A stretch of 52,843 nt of DNA from Lentilactobacillus parabuchneri DSM 5707 = NBRC 107865 (GTDB lineage Bacteria; Bacillota; Bacilli; Lactobacillales; Lactobacillaceae), in contig NZ_AZGK01000013.1 of NCBI RefSeq assembly GCF_001435315.1, positions 222-53,064 on the forward strand. The letters are read 5' to 3'. The notes under the pieces are model-generated. The model made no database searches, was not told the origin of the DNA, and saw only the letters and a program-made list of their open reading frames with translations. Each line of letters begins with the position of its first letter. The first letter of the stretch is position 1. Shown here piece after piece: positions 26,406 through 34,819 of this stretch. The position numbers and the translations under genes are program-made.

Positions 26406-27320
26406 ATGAGTTTATCAACTTTTACAGAGCTCGTCGAGTTGAGGGCCAAAGCCGCAAGCATTTTCCCATTCTTCACGGGACTTTTCTTCAGCTGGTACCT
26501 GCTGGACTCGGTCAACGGACTTTACGCCACACTCTTTTTTATCGCAATGTTGTTATTCAACATGACCGTGGATACGTTGGACAATTATAACGACTACATG
26601 CATTCCAACGAGGAAAAATGGAAAACCGGTACCAATATCATCGGTCGAGAACATATCTCGTTGAACCTGATTCGCACGATGATCGTGGTGATGGTCGTGC
26701 CATCCGCTTTGATTGGCATCTTTTTAGTCTTTAAAGTGGGCTTGCCACTGCTATGGATGGGCTTAATCTGTTTTGCCATCGGAATTATGTATTCGTCGGG
26801 TCCGCACCCGATTTCCAGTACCCCATACGGCGAAGTCGCATCCGGATTTGCCATGGGCATTATGATTACGCTGATTTCAGTATACGTCAACTCCTACCAG
26901 CTGTTCACGTGGAACGCGCCTTTACTGTTACGAATTCTGCTGGCATCGTCCCCGTTATTCTTCTGGATCGCCAATATCATGTTGGCCAACAACATTTGCG
27001 ATGACCAGGAAGACGAGGTCAATCACCGTTGGACAATCGTTCACTACATTGGCGTTAAAAATTCATTGCTCATGTTCAATGCTGCCAACGTGCTGGCGGT
27101 TCTCTTAGTCTTTTACGCCATGTATGTCGGCGTCTTCCCGCTGGCCTTATTTTCAATCTTGTTAGCTGTCCCACTGATTATCAAACAATCACTGATTTTC
27201 AACCACGAACAAATTAAAACCAAAACATTTGTCTGCGCGGTTCAAATCATGATTTTTGGCTCACTCAGCTTGTGTATCGGCTTCTTGGGTTATTGGGTCT
27301 ATACGCTGTTCATGCACTAA
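26406..27320 (+). CDS. menA: 1,4-dihydroxy-2-naphthoate prenyltransferase (UbiA family, 304 aa)
   Basis: The protein is a multi-pass membrane prenyltransferase of about eight helices, with the two acidic motifs for prenyl diphosphate-Mg: DTLDNYNDY (about residues 58-66) and NNICDDQEDE (about 197-206). The ATG at 26406 follows TTGGAGGTCAAG; an upstream TTG at 26394 would overlap that site. Together with menG it makes menaquinone from dihydroxynaphthoate. No other men gene is in the window, so the precursor may be taken up. Its stop overlaps that of the convergent TMEM175-like gene. Confidence 0.9.
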   Translation: MSLSTFTELVELRAKAASIFPFFTGLFFSWYLLDSVNGLYATLFFIAMLLFNMTVDTLDNYNDYMHSNEEKWKTGTNIIGREHISLNLIRTMIVVMVVPSALIGIFLVFKVGLPLLWMGLICFAIGIMYSSGPHPISSTPYGEVASGFAMGIMITLISVYVNSYQLFTWNAPLLLRILLASSPLFFWIANIMLANNICDDQEDEVNHRWTIVHYIGVKNSLLMFNAANVLAVLLVFYAMYVGVFPLALFSILLAVPLIIKQSLIFNHEQIKTKTFVCAVQIMIFGSLSLCIGFLGYWVYTLFMH

Positions 27321-27916
27321 TCAATCAGGTGATCGCTGTCCTTATTAAACCGGGCACCGATGAAGACAATCATCAATACGACAATGACCATCTGAAGTGC
27401 CGGGACGTATACCAACGCCACAACCGTCACAATGCCTTGAAGCAGATCCAATTTCCAATTTGCAATATATCGATAAATGACCATCGACCGAATTGCCGCT
27501 GCGGCTTTTGGTTGGTGGTCTTTTTCGTTTGCCTTGACCAGTTGATAGGACAGGAAAAAATACGCGGCCGTCCAAGAGGCAAAGACAATAAAATAAAAAA
27601 TTTCAGGCCCCTGCTCATTTAGTCCTCGCCCAACCCAGGCAGTCGCCACCGGAACAAACGACGTGGTAAACAGCCACATATTATTCGCCCAGTAAACCCT
27701 TCGAGAAATCCACCGGGTTTTGGCAAACATATAGTGGTGGTTATACCAAGCCACCCCAATGAATAAGTAGCCAATCGCGTAAGATATCAGATAAGGAATT
27801 TGAGAATAAATCGCACTAAACTGGAATGATTCCGGCGTTTTGAACTCCAGGATCATAATGGTCAAAATAATTGCCAAAATTGCGTCTGTAAAAGCTTCGA
27901 GTCGTCCTTTTTTCAT
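27317..27916 (-). CDS. TMEM175-like potassium channel family protein (199 aa)
   Basis: The first helix carries RLEAFTDAILAIILTI, the bacterial counterpart of the TMEM175 FSDAVFAI signature that forms the pore gate. Six hydrophobic segments fit one six-helix unit, as in prokaryotic homologues that assemble as tetramers. GAGGTGATC precedes the ATG. The gene is convergent with menA and shares the bases of the two stop codons. Ion selectivity cannot be read from sequence. Confidence 0.87.
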   Translation of the reverse strand: MKKGRLEAFTDAILAIILTIMILEFKTPESFQFSAIYSQIPYLISYAIGYLFIGVAWYNHHYMFAKTRWISRRVYWANNMWLFTTSFVPVATAWVGRGLNEQGPEIFYFIVFASWTAAYFFLSYQLVKANEKDHQPKAAAAIRSMVIYRYIANWKLDLLQGIVTVVALVYVPALQMVIVVLMIVFIGARFNKDSDHLID

Positions 27917-27974
27917 ATGATCACCTCATCGGTTGATACTTCTAATATATACTAAATCGGGCCTTGAAACGGAC

Positions 27975-28000
27975 AAAAGCCCCTCCAATTTTGGAGAGGC
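27975..28000 (-). terminator. Terminator of the first L-2-hydroxyacid dehydrogenase gene
   Basis: GCCTCTCCAA and TTGGAGGGGC pair on the minus strand with one G-U, followed by TTTTG, 25 bases after the stop. Confidence 0.75.
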
Positions 28001-28025
28001 TTCGATATTGATAAGAAAAGCGGTG

Positions 28026-28970
28026 TTATTCTACCGCAAAATCCTTTGCTTTTGATTCTTCGAACTTTTCGTTAATGATAGTTGCACAGTTTTGCAGTTT
28101 ATCTAATTCTTCATCTGTTAAGTCAAGTTGCAGCTGTTGGACAATACCGTCACGACCGACAATGGCCGGATATGACAGGTAGGCACCAAGTTCTTCACGA
28201 TAGTTTGATACCGGCAGTTCAGTTCTGGCATCGTTTAAGACGACGTCGGCCAACCGGACAGCCGCACTGGCAATCGCATAATTTGTGTAGCCTTTGCCAC
28301 GGAAGACAACGAAGCCACCCATTCGGGCATCCTCATCAATTTTATCAAGATCAATGCCTTCCTTGTCAGCTAATTCCGTGATCGGCTTACCCAAGACCCG
28401 AACCGTTGACCAGGCAGTAAATTGGGAGTTTCCGTGCTCGCCTAAGTTGTAACCAGATACTGAACGAGGATCAATATGTAATTTTTTTGCCACCGCCCGT
28501 TTCATCCGTGATGAATCAAGCAAGGTTCCAGTTCCGATAACATGGTTCTTGGGAAGACCCGTCACTGCTTGATAAATTGACGTGATCGCGTCAACTGGGT
28601 TGGTAATGACGATTAAAATCCCGTTAAAGCCGCTATCTTTGATTTTGCCAGCAACTGCAGCGGCTGCCTTTTGTGTAAACGGATATTCAATAAACCGGTC
28701 GTTGCTTGGATTATCGCGTTGCAGCTGAAGTTTGCCAACTGCTGAAATCACAATATCTGCATCCGCCAGTTCGCTGTAATCGTTCACGGCAATGTTAGTA
28801 TGCGTTGGCAAGTTGGCCATTGCATCTTCAAAATCCAGCGCATCGGCTTTAACCTTTTTCTCATTTACATCAATTAATACCAAGTCGTCAGCAAACCCAC
28901 CCGATACAATATAGTGAGCAACCGTAGATCCTACACTACCCATTCCAATAACACCAATTTTTCTTGTCAT
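28026..28970 (-). CDS. L-2-hydroxyisocaproate/L-lactate dehydrogenase family protein, copy 1 (314 aa)
   Basis: NADH motif GVIGMGSVGSTVA, the substrate loop following VISAVGKLQ, ITNPVDAIT, and the catalytic His in [10 protein letters not shown] mark the L-lactate/malate dehydrogenase fold. GEHGNSQF and the divergent loop resemble L-2-hydroxyisocaproate dehydrogenases more than lactate dehydrogenases. It would reduce branched or aromatic 2-keto acids. GAGG precedes the ATG. A close paralogue lies at 31354-32280. Confidence 0.88.
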   Translation of the reverse strand: MTRKIGVIGMGSVGSTVAHYIVSGGFADDLVLIDVNEKKVKADALDFEDAMANLPTHTNIAVNDYSELADADIVISAVGKLQLQRDNPSNDRFIEYPFTQKAAAAVAGKIKDSGFNGILIVITNPVDAITSIYQAVTGLPKNHVIGTGTLLDSSRMKRAVAKKLHIDPRSVSGYNLGEHGNSQFTAWSTVRVLGKPITELADKEGIDLDKIDEDARMGGFVVFRGKGYTNYAIASAAVRLADVVLNDARTELPVSNYREELGAYLSYPAIVGRDGIVQQLQLDLTDEELDKLQNCATIINEKFEESKAKDFAVE

Positions 28971-29000
28971 TCAATCACCTCAAAAATTTTTAATGGTAAC

Positions 29001-29028
29001 AGCATAACACATTGAGAGGTGAGTTCAA
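29001..29028 (-). promoter_or_regulatory. Promoter of the first L-2-hydroxyacid dehydrogenase gene
   Basis: TTGAAC, a 16-base spacer and TATGCT lie 30 bases before the start codon on the minus strand. Confidence 0.5.
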
Positions 29029-29056
29029 CAGTAAATTTTAATTTTATGAGACTTTT

Positions 29057-30130
29057 CTAAGACAACGTATTCCTCCAAATTTCATCCGTTAGATAAGGTA
29101 ATGCCTGAAGCCGTTGCTGAACTTCCCTGAGCCGATATGTCAACATCCGGTTAAACGATCGCCGAAAATCCTTGCCATTTGTGGCGTAATCCGTCCCCTC
29201 GAATCGGGAAATTCCGCTATTATCCCGATAGTCAATGGCCACGTCCCGCATCAGCCACTCATGACTTTTCATGTAGCGCATGATGGCGGCTGGGGTTCTG
29301 ACACTTAACAAAATCCGGGTGAGAAATTGCTGGTCTTCCGCATGCGTCTGGTAGTATTCCGCTTCCCGAGCTGAAATATAATTGGTGTCTGCGACGATTA
29401 ATTGATTATCCAGCAATGCTTGATACTTATCATAAACAGCCAGTTCACGGGTCTGTTCCGGATTTGTATAGATAATTCGACTCAATTCGTATTCCTGATG
29501 CGCGTTCAGTTCCTGAATGACCTGTTGCTTGGTACCAGCCTCGCCGCCCATTTGGACGCGGAAATTATTCATAATCAGTGGCATGTCCAAGGTTAGATCA
29601 AGCTGTGACACTTGTGGGTGAACCATGATTGGCAAAACTCGCTCTACCAACAAAGTAATGAGCGGTTCAGCCATTAAATTCAAAAACCGGTTCGGCTGAA
29701 TTGAGAGGGTCACCGTCAAATCGTGGTGCGGACTGCTTAAAGCCGGCTTGCTTGAAAGTGAAAAGTATTTGCTGACGGTGTACCCGAACCCCAGTGGATT
29801 GCGAACGACATACTGAGTGGCGTCGAACAACTGATAGTCGTCATATAAAATAATGCTTTGGTAGTCATCTTTACCAACGACTGGTGTCGTACCGTTTCGT
29901 TGCTTTTGTGGGAAAGCTTCCACAAAGCCCTGCAGCTTGAGATATTGCTGCTGGCTCATGGTACTGGTTATCTTGACGGTATCAACTTCAAATTCCAGCT
30001 GCTTCATTGGATAATCAATTTGTCGACGGGAGAATAAATCGGTCATTTTCTCCTGGTAGGAATGATTTAATGCGTGATAGGCTTCTGAGTGATAGCCGTT
30101 TGCTTTGAAAATATCTTCGTCGTTTTCCAA
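29057..30130 (-). CDS. Unrecognised protein, faint replication-initiation-factor-like pattern (about 357 aa)
   Basis: I cannot assign this protein with confidence. Its order of features (SQLDLTLDMP in the middle, then SRIIYTNPEQTRELAVYDKYQ, and later SGISRFEGTDY) recalls the R-D-x-D, YDK and R-x-E pattern of rolling-circle replication initiation factors. No conserved catalytic Tyr can be fixed. There is no ATG near the 5' end: TTG at 30130 has GGAG 9 bases upstream, while TTG at 30145 has no ribosome binding site. A good promoter lies just upstream. It stands alone between two dehydrogenases, not in a mobile element. Confidence 0.6.
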   Translation of the reverse strand: MENDEDIFKANGYHSEAYHALNHSYQEKMTDLFSRRQIDYPMKQLEFEVDTVKITSTMSQQQYLKLQGFVEAFPQKQRNGTTPVVGKDDYQSIILYDDYQLFDATQYVVRNPLGFGYTVSKYFSLSSKPALSSPHHDLTVTLSIQPNRFLNLMAEPLITLLVERVLPIMVHPQVSQLDLTLDMPLIMNNFRVQMGGEAGTKQQVIQELNAHQEYELSRIIYTNPEQTRELAVYDKYQALLDNQLIVADTNYISAREAEYYQTHAEDQQFLTRILLSVRTPAAIMRYMKSHEWLMRDVAIDYRDNSGISRFEGTDYATNGKDFRRSFNRMLTYRLREVQQRLQALPYLTDEIWRNTLS

Positions 30131-30162
30131 AATTTGTGGCTCCAATCGTCATTATTGGCTCA

Positions 30163-30191
30163 ATTTTAAGCCGAATCTGCCACCCGGTCAA
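30163..30191 (-). promoter_or_regulatory. Promoter of the 29057-30130 gene
   Basis: TTGACC, a 17-base spacer and TAAAAT lie on the minus strand. The leader would be only about 25 bases. It is divergent from the strong promoter at 30217. Confidence 0.65.
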
Positions 30192-30216
30192 ACTCGAATT
30201 TATTTTAGTGGCAACG

Positions 30217-30245
30217 TTGACAAAGGTGTTTTTTCGCGTTAAAAT
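30217..30245 (+). promoter_or_regulatory. Consensus promoter of an orphan short transcript
   Basis: A perfect TTGACA, a 17-base spacer and TAAAAT lie nearly 200 bases upstream of the next plus-strand gene. Transcription would begin at about 30252. Confidence 0.75.
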
Positions 30246-30251
30246 ACAAGT

Positions 30252-30320
30252 ATATTAACAATTCGAGTTAGATAAATTGATTAAAGCCTTCAGTTCTTAA
30301 TTGCTGGGGGTTATTTTTTT
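30252..30320 (+). ncRNA. Candidate small RNA or terminated 5' leader (about 70 nt)
   Basis: Downstream of the consensus promoter, CAATT pairs with AATTG (about 30260-30280). AGCCTTCAG (30285-30293) then pairs over nine positions, including G-U pairs, with CTGGGGGTT (30304-30312), followed by A and seven T, an intrinsic terminator. No ORF with a ribosome binding site fits inside. It could be an independent small RNA or an attenuated leader of the gene at 30437. No known family was recognised. Confidence 0.5.
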
Positions 30321-30436
30321 GCCCCAAATGCGATCGGCAATGATTGAATGCTGTTAAAATAATAATCAAGTTGCTAACACTTCATTTCTGAAATTGGGAT
30401 ACTGATCCTAAATCTTTGTAAAGGCAGGTATTCATT

Positions 30437-31288
30437 ATGCGATACACGATTACTGGCGCAACGGGCCATCTTGGCAGTGCGATCACGGAACAGTTACTGA
30501 CTCAAACAGATGGTCATCAGATTCGCTTAGCGGTTCACACCGTTCAAAAAGCCGCTAAATTTCAAGATTCAGGGGTTGAAATTGTCCCAATCGACTTTTT
30601 TGACGAATCCAGCCTGATCAAGGCTTTTAGTGATACTGACGTCTTAATTTACGTTCCCAGCAAGAGCGACCAGGCCTTTGCGCGGGTAACCGAACTTGAA
30701 CACGTCATTAACGCTGCAGAAAGGGCACGCGTCCACCATTTGTTATCAATGGGATTTATTGCCGATCAGGTCAATAACCCGTTTGCGCTCAGTCCGTTTT
30801 ACGGGTACTTGCCACGCCGTTTAGCTGGCTCAGGTTTATCATACACGATCATTCGCAACGCGTTGTACGCCGATCCATTGAAGCCGTACCTTCCTGAACT
30901 CATTGAGCGGCATAATGTCATCTACCCTGTTGGTGATCAAGCCTTAACGTTTATCACTTTAGCTGACAGTGCCAAGGCGTTTGCCAAGGTTGCCGTCACA
31001 CCGAAGCTTCTCAAAAATCACCAAATTTACACATTAACTCAGTCGCGAAACTACACAATGCCACAACTCGCAGCCCTGCTGTCAGAGGCATCCCACGCGC
31101 AAATTGGTTATTCCCCGGTTACATTGGCTGAATTTGAGGCAATGTATAACCAAGACGGAGAAGGCCACATGCTGGCATCGATGTATGCTGGTGGTGCACT
31201 TGGCTTACTGAATGAAGTTTCAGACGATTATCAAACCATCATGGGACATCCGGCGACGCCATTAGCTGAATTTATGGCGGAAAACTAA
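30437..31288 (+). CDS. NmrA/QorB-like NAD(P)-dependent oxidoreductase (283 aa)
   Basis: An atypical short-chain dehydrogenase with the N-terminal nucleotide motif TITGATGHLGSAI. It continues with the NmrA pattern: an IDFFDESSL strand, VLIYVPSKS, and YTIIRNALYAD near the middle. The catalytic Tyr-x3-Lys of classical members is not evident, as is usual for the group. Related proteins are QorB-type quinone reductases or redox sensors. AAAGGCAGG precedes the ATG. Confidence 0.85.
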   Translation: MRYTITGATGHLGSAITEQLLTQTDGHQIRLAVHTVQKAAKFQDSGVEIVPIDFFDESSLIKAFSDTDVLIYVPSKSDQAFARVTELEHVINAAERARVHHLLSMGFIADQVNNPFALSPFYGYLPRRLAGSGLSYTIIRNALYADPLKPYLPELIERHNVIYPVGDQALTFITLADSAKAFAKVAVTPKLLKNHQIYTLTQSRNYTMPQLAALLSEASHAQIGYSPVTLAEFEAMYNQDGEGHMLASMYAGGALGLLNEVSDDYQTIMGHPATPLAEFMAEN

Positions 31289-31300
31289 TTATCTGGTCTC

Positions 31301-31345
31301 AATCAAAAAGGTTGACGTAAAATTTTTGCGTCAACCTTTTTGATT
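31301..31345. terminator. Bidirectional terminator between convergent genes
   Basis: AATCAAAAAGGTTGACG and its 17-base exact reverse complement enclose an 11-base loop. T and A tracts serve both the NmrA-like gene and the second L-2-hydroxyacid dehydrogenase gene. Confidence 0.9.
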
Positions 31346-31353
31346 ACCCTTAT

Positions 31354-32280
31354 TTAATTTTCCATTGATTCTTTAAATTTCGTTTTAATGTAGTCTGCTG
31401 AAATCTGCAACTTTTTCTTTTCTTCATCAGTTAACTGAAGTTGAACCTGCTCGATGATTCCATCGCGGCCAACAACAGCTGGATATGACAAGTAAGTTCC
31501 CAGCTCTTCTCGATAGTTGGAAACAGCCAGTTCAGTATGCGCATCACTCATAACCGTGTTGGCAAGTCTAACTGCTGCGGTTGCAACGCCATAGTTGGTA
31601 TATTTCTTACCATGGAAGACGTTAAAGCCACCTTCTCTGGCTGCTTTATCCAATGCATCAAGATCCAAGCCACGTTCTTCGGCAATTTCTGTGATTGGTT
31701 GACTCAAGACTCTAACAGTCGACCAAGCGGTGAATTGAGAGTTTCCGTGTTCGCCAAGGTTAAAGCCTTCAACTGAACGCGGATCCAAATTTAATTTCTT
31801 GGCAACTGCCCGTTTCATTCGTGATGAGTCCAACAACGTTCCGGTCCCAATGACGTGTTTCTTAGGCAGGCCGGTAATTTGTTGGTAAATGGACGTGATG
31901 ACATCCACCGGATTCGTGATGGCCACAATGATCCCATTGAAGCCGGAGTCTTTGATCTTTTGAGCAACTGATTTAACCGCTTTACTGGTAAATGGCAGTT
32001 CAGCGAACCGATCATCGTTTGGATTGTCTTGCAGCTTGATGTTTCCAAGTGCCGAGATAATGACGTCAGCATCCTTTAATGCCGAGTAGTCATTTACCGT
32101 GATGTTGGTGTGGACGGGTAGGTTGGCCATTGCGTCTTCAAAGTCAATTGCATCAGCGTTGACTTTGTCTTCGTTGATATCAATTAATACCAAATCATCC
32201 GCATAGCCGTTTGCAACAATGTAATGTGCAGCGGTTGAGCCAACGTGCCCCATTCCGATAACACCAATTTTTCTTGTCAT
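31354..32280 (-). CDS. L-2-hydroxyisocaproate/L-lactate dehydrogenase family protein, copy 2 (308 aa)
   Basis: It is closely paralogous to 28026-28970 throughout, with the same [20 protein letters not shown] and [10 protein letters not shown] motifs. The substrate loop differs: [15 protein letters not shown] here against SAVGKLQLQRDNPSND in copy 1, one residue shorter. This suggests different substrate preference. The ATG at 32280 follows GAGGTGATAAAC; the frame also opens at a GTG inside that site, which is less likely. Copies 1 and 2 are separated by two unrelated genes. Confidence 0.88.
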   Translation of the reverse strand: MTRKIGVIGMGHVGSTAAHYIVANGYADDLVLIDINEDKVNADAIDFEDAMANLPVHTNITVNDYSALKDADVIISALGNIKLQDNPNDDRFAELPFTSKAVKSVAQKIKDSGFNGIIVAITNPVDVITSIYQQITGLPKKHVIGTGTLLDSSRMKRAVAKKLNLDPRSVEGFNLGEHGNSQFTAWSTVRVLSQPITEIAEERGLDLDALDKAAREGGFNVFHGKKYTNYGVATAAVRLANTVMSDAHTELAVSNYREELGTYLSYPAVVGRDGIIEQVQLQLTDEEKKKLQISADYIKTKFKESMEN

Positions 32281-32413
32281 GTTTATCACCTCAAAAGTTT
32301 TTGTTGAGAAAAGTGTACCATGATAACCGGCTAAACGGTGAGAAACTTCTCATTTTATGACAATTTTTTAAGCCTTAATTAACAATATTACTGTAATTGG
32401 CCACTATTTATAC

Positions 32414-32650
32414 CTAACCCGTACGAATTCCGAAGTACAAATCCACCATCCCAATTAAAAATAAAATGAGAACAACCACAAGTAACATGACAATGAAGCC
32501 AACACTGAAGTTCTTTAATTTGTAAGAACCGTCCATGACCCCTTTGTAAGCCTTTCGCCCCACATAAACCACACCAACTATGATGGCAATTAGTATGACC
32601 CATGAAATAACCACATAAATCAAATCAGGAACGTTCAAAATTGAACCCAT
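32414..32650 (-). CDS. Small two-helix membrane protein (78 aa)
   Basis: There are two hydrophobic helices, at about residues 10-30 and 48-70, joined by a Lys/Gly loop (GRKAYKGVMDGSYKLKNFS). The ATG at 32650 follows GGGGGGAG; the frame also extends upstream to 32755 without any ribosome binding site. No family is recognised. It follows the OppA-type gene but is separated from it by a terminator. Confidence 0.7.
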   Translation of the reverse strand: MGSILNVPDLIYVVISWVILIAIIVGVVYVGRKAYKGVMDGSYKLKNFSVGFIVMLLVVVLILFLIGMVDLYFGIRTG

Positions 32651-32755
32651 CGTAATCTCCCCCCCTATAAATATGTTATAACATAGGTTAACTATTAACA
32701 GAATAGGCATATTTAAAAAGTGACGCAAAGGCGCCGGCTGCGTTTCTGATGTCAC

Positions 32756-32801
32756 AAAAAGATCCAGCTAGAAACTAAAATGATCAATTTCTAACTGGAT
32801 C
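32756..32801 (-). terminator. Terminator of the oppA-type gene
   Basis: GATCCAGTTAGAAA pairs with TTTCTAGCTGGATC on the minus strand (one G-U), followed by TTTTTG, 36 bases after the stop. Confidence 0.8.
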
Positions 32802-32836
32802 GAATTTTTGATTTTTTGATTCAACTTAGGGTTCGC

Positions 32837-34477
32837 TTACTTCATATAAGCATACTTATAACTCCACTGAGTGCCAGCAGTGTTATGAATAACGCCCTTC
32901 ACACTTGGTTTTTGCAGGTAAGAAGTTACCTGTTGATACAGTGGGGTCATGCCTTGGTCAGCGTTAAATAATTTCGCTGCTTTGACCAAATCATTCCAAC
33001 GTTTGTCCGCATTGTTGGCATCCCGATTCTGCGCTTGTTTGATCAACTTGTCATACGCAGGGTTACTGTACTTGCCGCTGTTGTATGCCGTGCCGGTCTC
33101 TGGAATCTGCAGGAACGAGATTGGGTCGTTGAAATCAGCTCCCCATCCTGATAACGACAGGTCAAAGTCACCCTTCAGGACTTCTTGGTTGGCAACTTGT
33201 CCCGGCACGTTTCTAATGTTGAGTTTGAATCCCGGTAAATCCTGTTGCAACTCCGACTTCATATACTGAGTAATCGGGTTGCTGGTTGGGTCATCGTTTG
33301 AAGCCGTAATCGTCAAGGTGACGTTCTTGGTTCCCAACGCTTTCAATCCCTTTTGCCAATGCTGCTTAGCCAACTTGACATTGTAGTCCACGGTGTTTGG
33401 CACCGCCTGTTGTTTCGCAAAATCAACGCCAGTCTTTGGATCCTTGGCCAATCCCGATGCCACAAACCCAGTTGGCGTGTCCGAGCCGTCTCCCAAGACT
33501 TTCTTGGTCAGCTGCTGGCGGTCAATGGCTAACGAAATGGCGAGGCGAATGTCCTTGTTGCTCATCGCCTTACGTTTTGTCTGGTTGGCATCTTTAAAGT
33601 TGTACTTCAAGTATCCAACGTAAGAGTATGGGTACTGCTGGAATTCTTTATTGCCCTTATAATGCTTAACCTGTTCGTTTGACAGTGGGGTTAAATCAAG
33701 CTTGCCTTGCTGATACAGTTCGAGTCCGGTCGTTGGGCTGCTAACAACTGTGTATTTGATTTTGCTTAATTTGACAACCTTCTTATCCCAATACTGATTG
33801 TTCTTAACAAACTGCCACTTGTTGCCGGTTCCGTTCCAATTTTGAATCTTAAACGGTCCCGAGTAGACCATGTATTTGGAGTTAGTGCCGTACTTCTTAC
33901 CGTATTTGTCGACCACCTTTTGATTCTGGGGGCCAAATAATGGATAGGCCATCAGGACCTTGAAGTAAGCGATCGGCTTGTCCAATTGAATCTGGACGGT
34001 CTTGCTGTTAAGGGCCTTGATGCCGATTTTATCCGGTGATAATTTACCGGCATTCACTTGATCGGCGTTCTTGATCCCGCTAAATAAATAAGCGTAAGTC
34101 GACTTGGTCTTTGGCGCCAACGTTCGTCGCCATGAATAGACAAAGTCTTGGGCCGTAATCTTGTCACCGTTACTCCACTTGGCATTTCTCAAGGTAAATG
34201 TCCACGTCTTACCGTCTTTTGAAACTTTGCCGCTCTTGGCCAAGCCCGGGGTGGTCTTGCCATCCTTTCCCAGGCGATAAAAACTTTCAAAGACATTACC
34301 GGTCTGCCCATAACCAGTCGCTTTGGAAATGTCAATTGTGTCCAGTGGTGCTGTGGTGCTGAGGTTTAACGTTTGTTTTTGACTACTGGTTTTGGTGGCT
34401 GACTTGCCGCAGGCGGCTAATGTCACAACCAGCACGGCAGCAAGTGTTAATAATAACAGGGATCTGAGTTTTCGCAT
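32837..34477 (-). CDS. OppA-type oligopeptide-binding lipoprotein (546 aa)
   Basis: The signal peptide ends in the lipobox TLAAC (Cys23). The rest is a family 5 solute-binding protein: DFVYSWRRTLAP, FLQIPETGTAYNSGKYSNPAYD and a C-terminal MTPLYQQ region are typical. It would capture peptides outside the membrane for an Opp/Dpp transporter. No permease or ATPase genes are adjacent, so it is an orphan binding protein serving a transporter encoded elsewhere. GGAGGAATGATTC precedes the ATG. It lies downstream of a terminator and two Cys-rich mini-ORFs, with no convincing promoter of its own, suggesting read-through control. Confidence 0.92.
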   Translation of the reverse strand: MRKLRSLLLLTLAAVLVVTLAACGKSATKTSSQKQTLNLSTTAPLDTIDISKATGYGQTGNVFESFYRLGKDGKTTPGLAKSGKVSKDGKTWTFTLRNAKWSNGDKITAQDFVYSWRRTLAPKTKSTYAYLFSGIKNADQVNAGKLSPDKIGIKALNSKTVQIQLDKPIAYFKVLMAYPLFGPQNQKVVDKYGKKYGTNSKYMVYSGPFKIQNWNGTGNKWQFVKNNQYWDKKVVKLSKIKYTVVSSPTTGLELYQQGKLDLTPLSNEQVKHYKGNKEFQQYPYSYVGYLKYNFKDANQTKRKAMSNKDIRLAISLAIDRQQLTKKVLGDGSDTPTGFVASGLAKDPKTGVDFAKQQAVPNTVDYNVKLAKQHWQKGLKALGTKNVTLTITASNDDPTSNPITQYMKSELQQDLPGFKLNIRNVPGQVANQEVLKGDFDLSLSGWGADFNDPISFLQIPETGTAYNSGKYSNPAYDKLIKQAQNRDANNADKRWNDLVKAAKLFNADQGMTPLYQQVTSYLQKPSVKGVIHNTAGTQWSYKYAYMK

Positions 34478-34500
34478 GAATCATTCCTCCAAGAATTAAA

Positions 34501-34545
34501 TTAGTTCATTTTCACTTCAATCAGCATCTGACTACACGAACACAT
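34501..34545 (-). CDS. Cys-containing mini-ORF before oppA (14 aa)
   Basis: The frame MCSCSQMLIEVKMN starts at ATG 34545, 7 bases after AGGTGG, and ends 23 bases before the oppA start. It is too short for statistics, but the good ribosome binding site and Cys-Ser-Cys at codons 2-4 resemble a regulatory upstream peptide. Confidence 0.4.
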   Translation of the reverse strand: MCSCSQMLIEVKMN

Positions 34546-34599
34546 ATGACCGCCACCTTTAAAATATTTTTTAATGAAAGAGTTGTTTTGAACAAATAA

Positions 34600-34643
34600 A
34601 AAGTGCCCTCGTTCAGTGATTAACACTGAAACGAGGGCACTTT
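34600..34643 (-). terminator. Strong terminator between the 35-aa Cys-rich ORF and oppA
   Basis: A stem of about 19 bp with one bulge (34600-34618 with 34624-34643), beginning AAAGTGCCCTCGTTTCAGTG on the minus strand, is followed by TTTTTATTTG. Confidence 0.85.
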
Positions 34644-34674
34644 AGCCATTCAATGAGAGATGTGTCTATGTAAG

Positions 34675-34782
34675 TTAGACTCTTCTCCACAAATCGAATG
34701 TTTGACCAAAGAAGCCACGATCAGCGCTAACCTGAGCTTGACACATTGAACAGCACATGAAGTTAACAGCTGATGTTTGCAT
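34675..34782 (-). CDS. Cys-rich small peptide (35 aa)
   Basis: The peptide starts MQTSAVNFMCCSMCQAQV, with three Cys in a CCxxC pattern, and ends FGQTFDLWRRV. AGAGGAGG precedes the ATG and a perfect TTGACA promoter lies upstream. The short transcript ends at the strong terminator. It could be a leader peptide whose translation senses cysteine, with oppA reached by read-through, or an independent metal- or thiol-active small protein. No obvious antiterminator helix was found. Confidence 0.55.
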   Translation of the reverse strand: MQTSAVNFMCCSMCQAQVSADRGFFGQTFDLWRRV

Positions 34783-34819
34783 GAAATGGCTTCCTCCTCT
34801 TTCGATAGTTGTTGGCATT

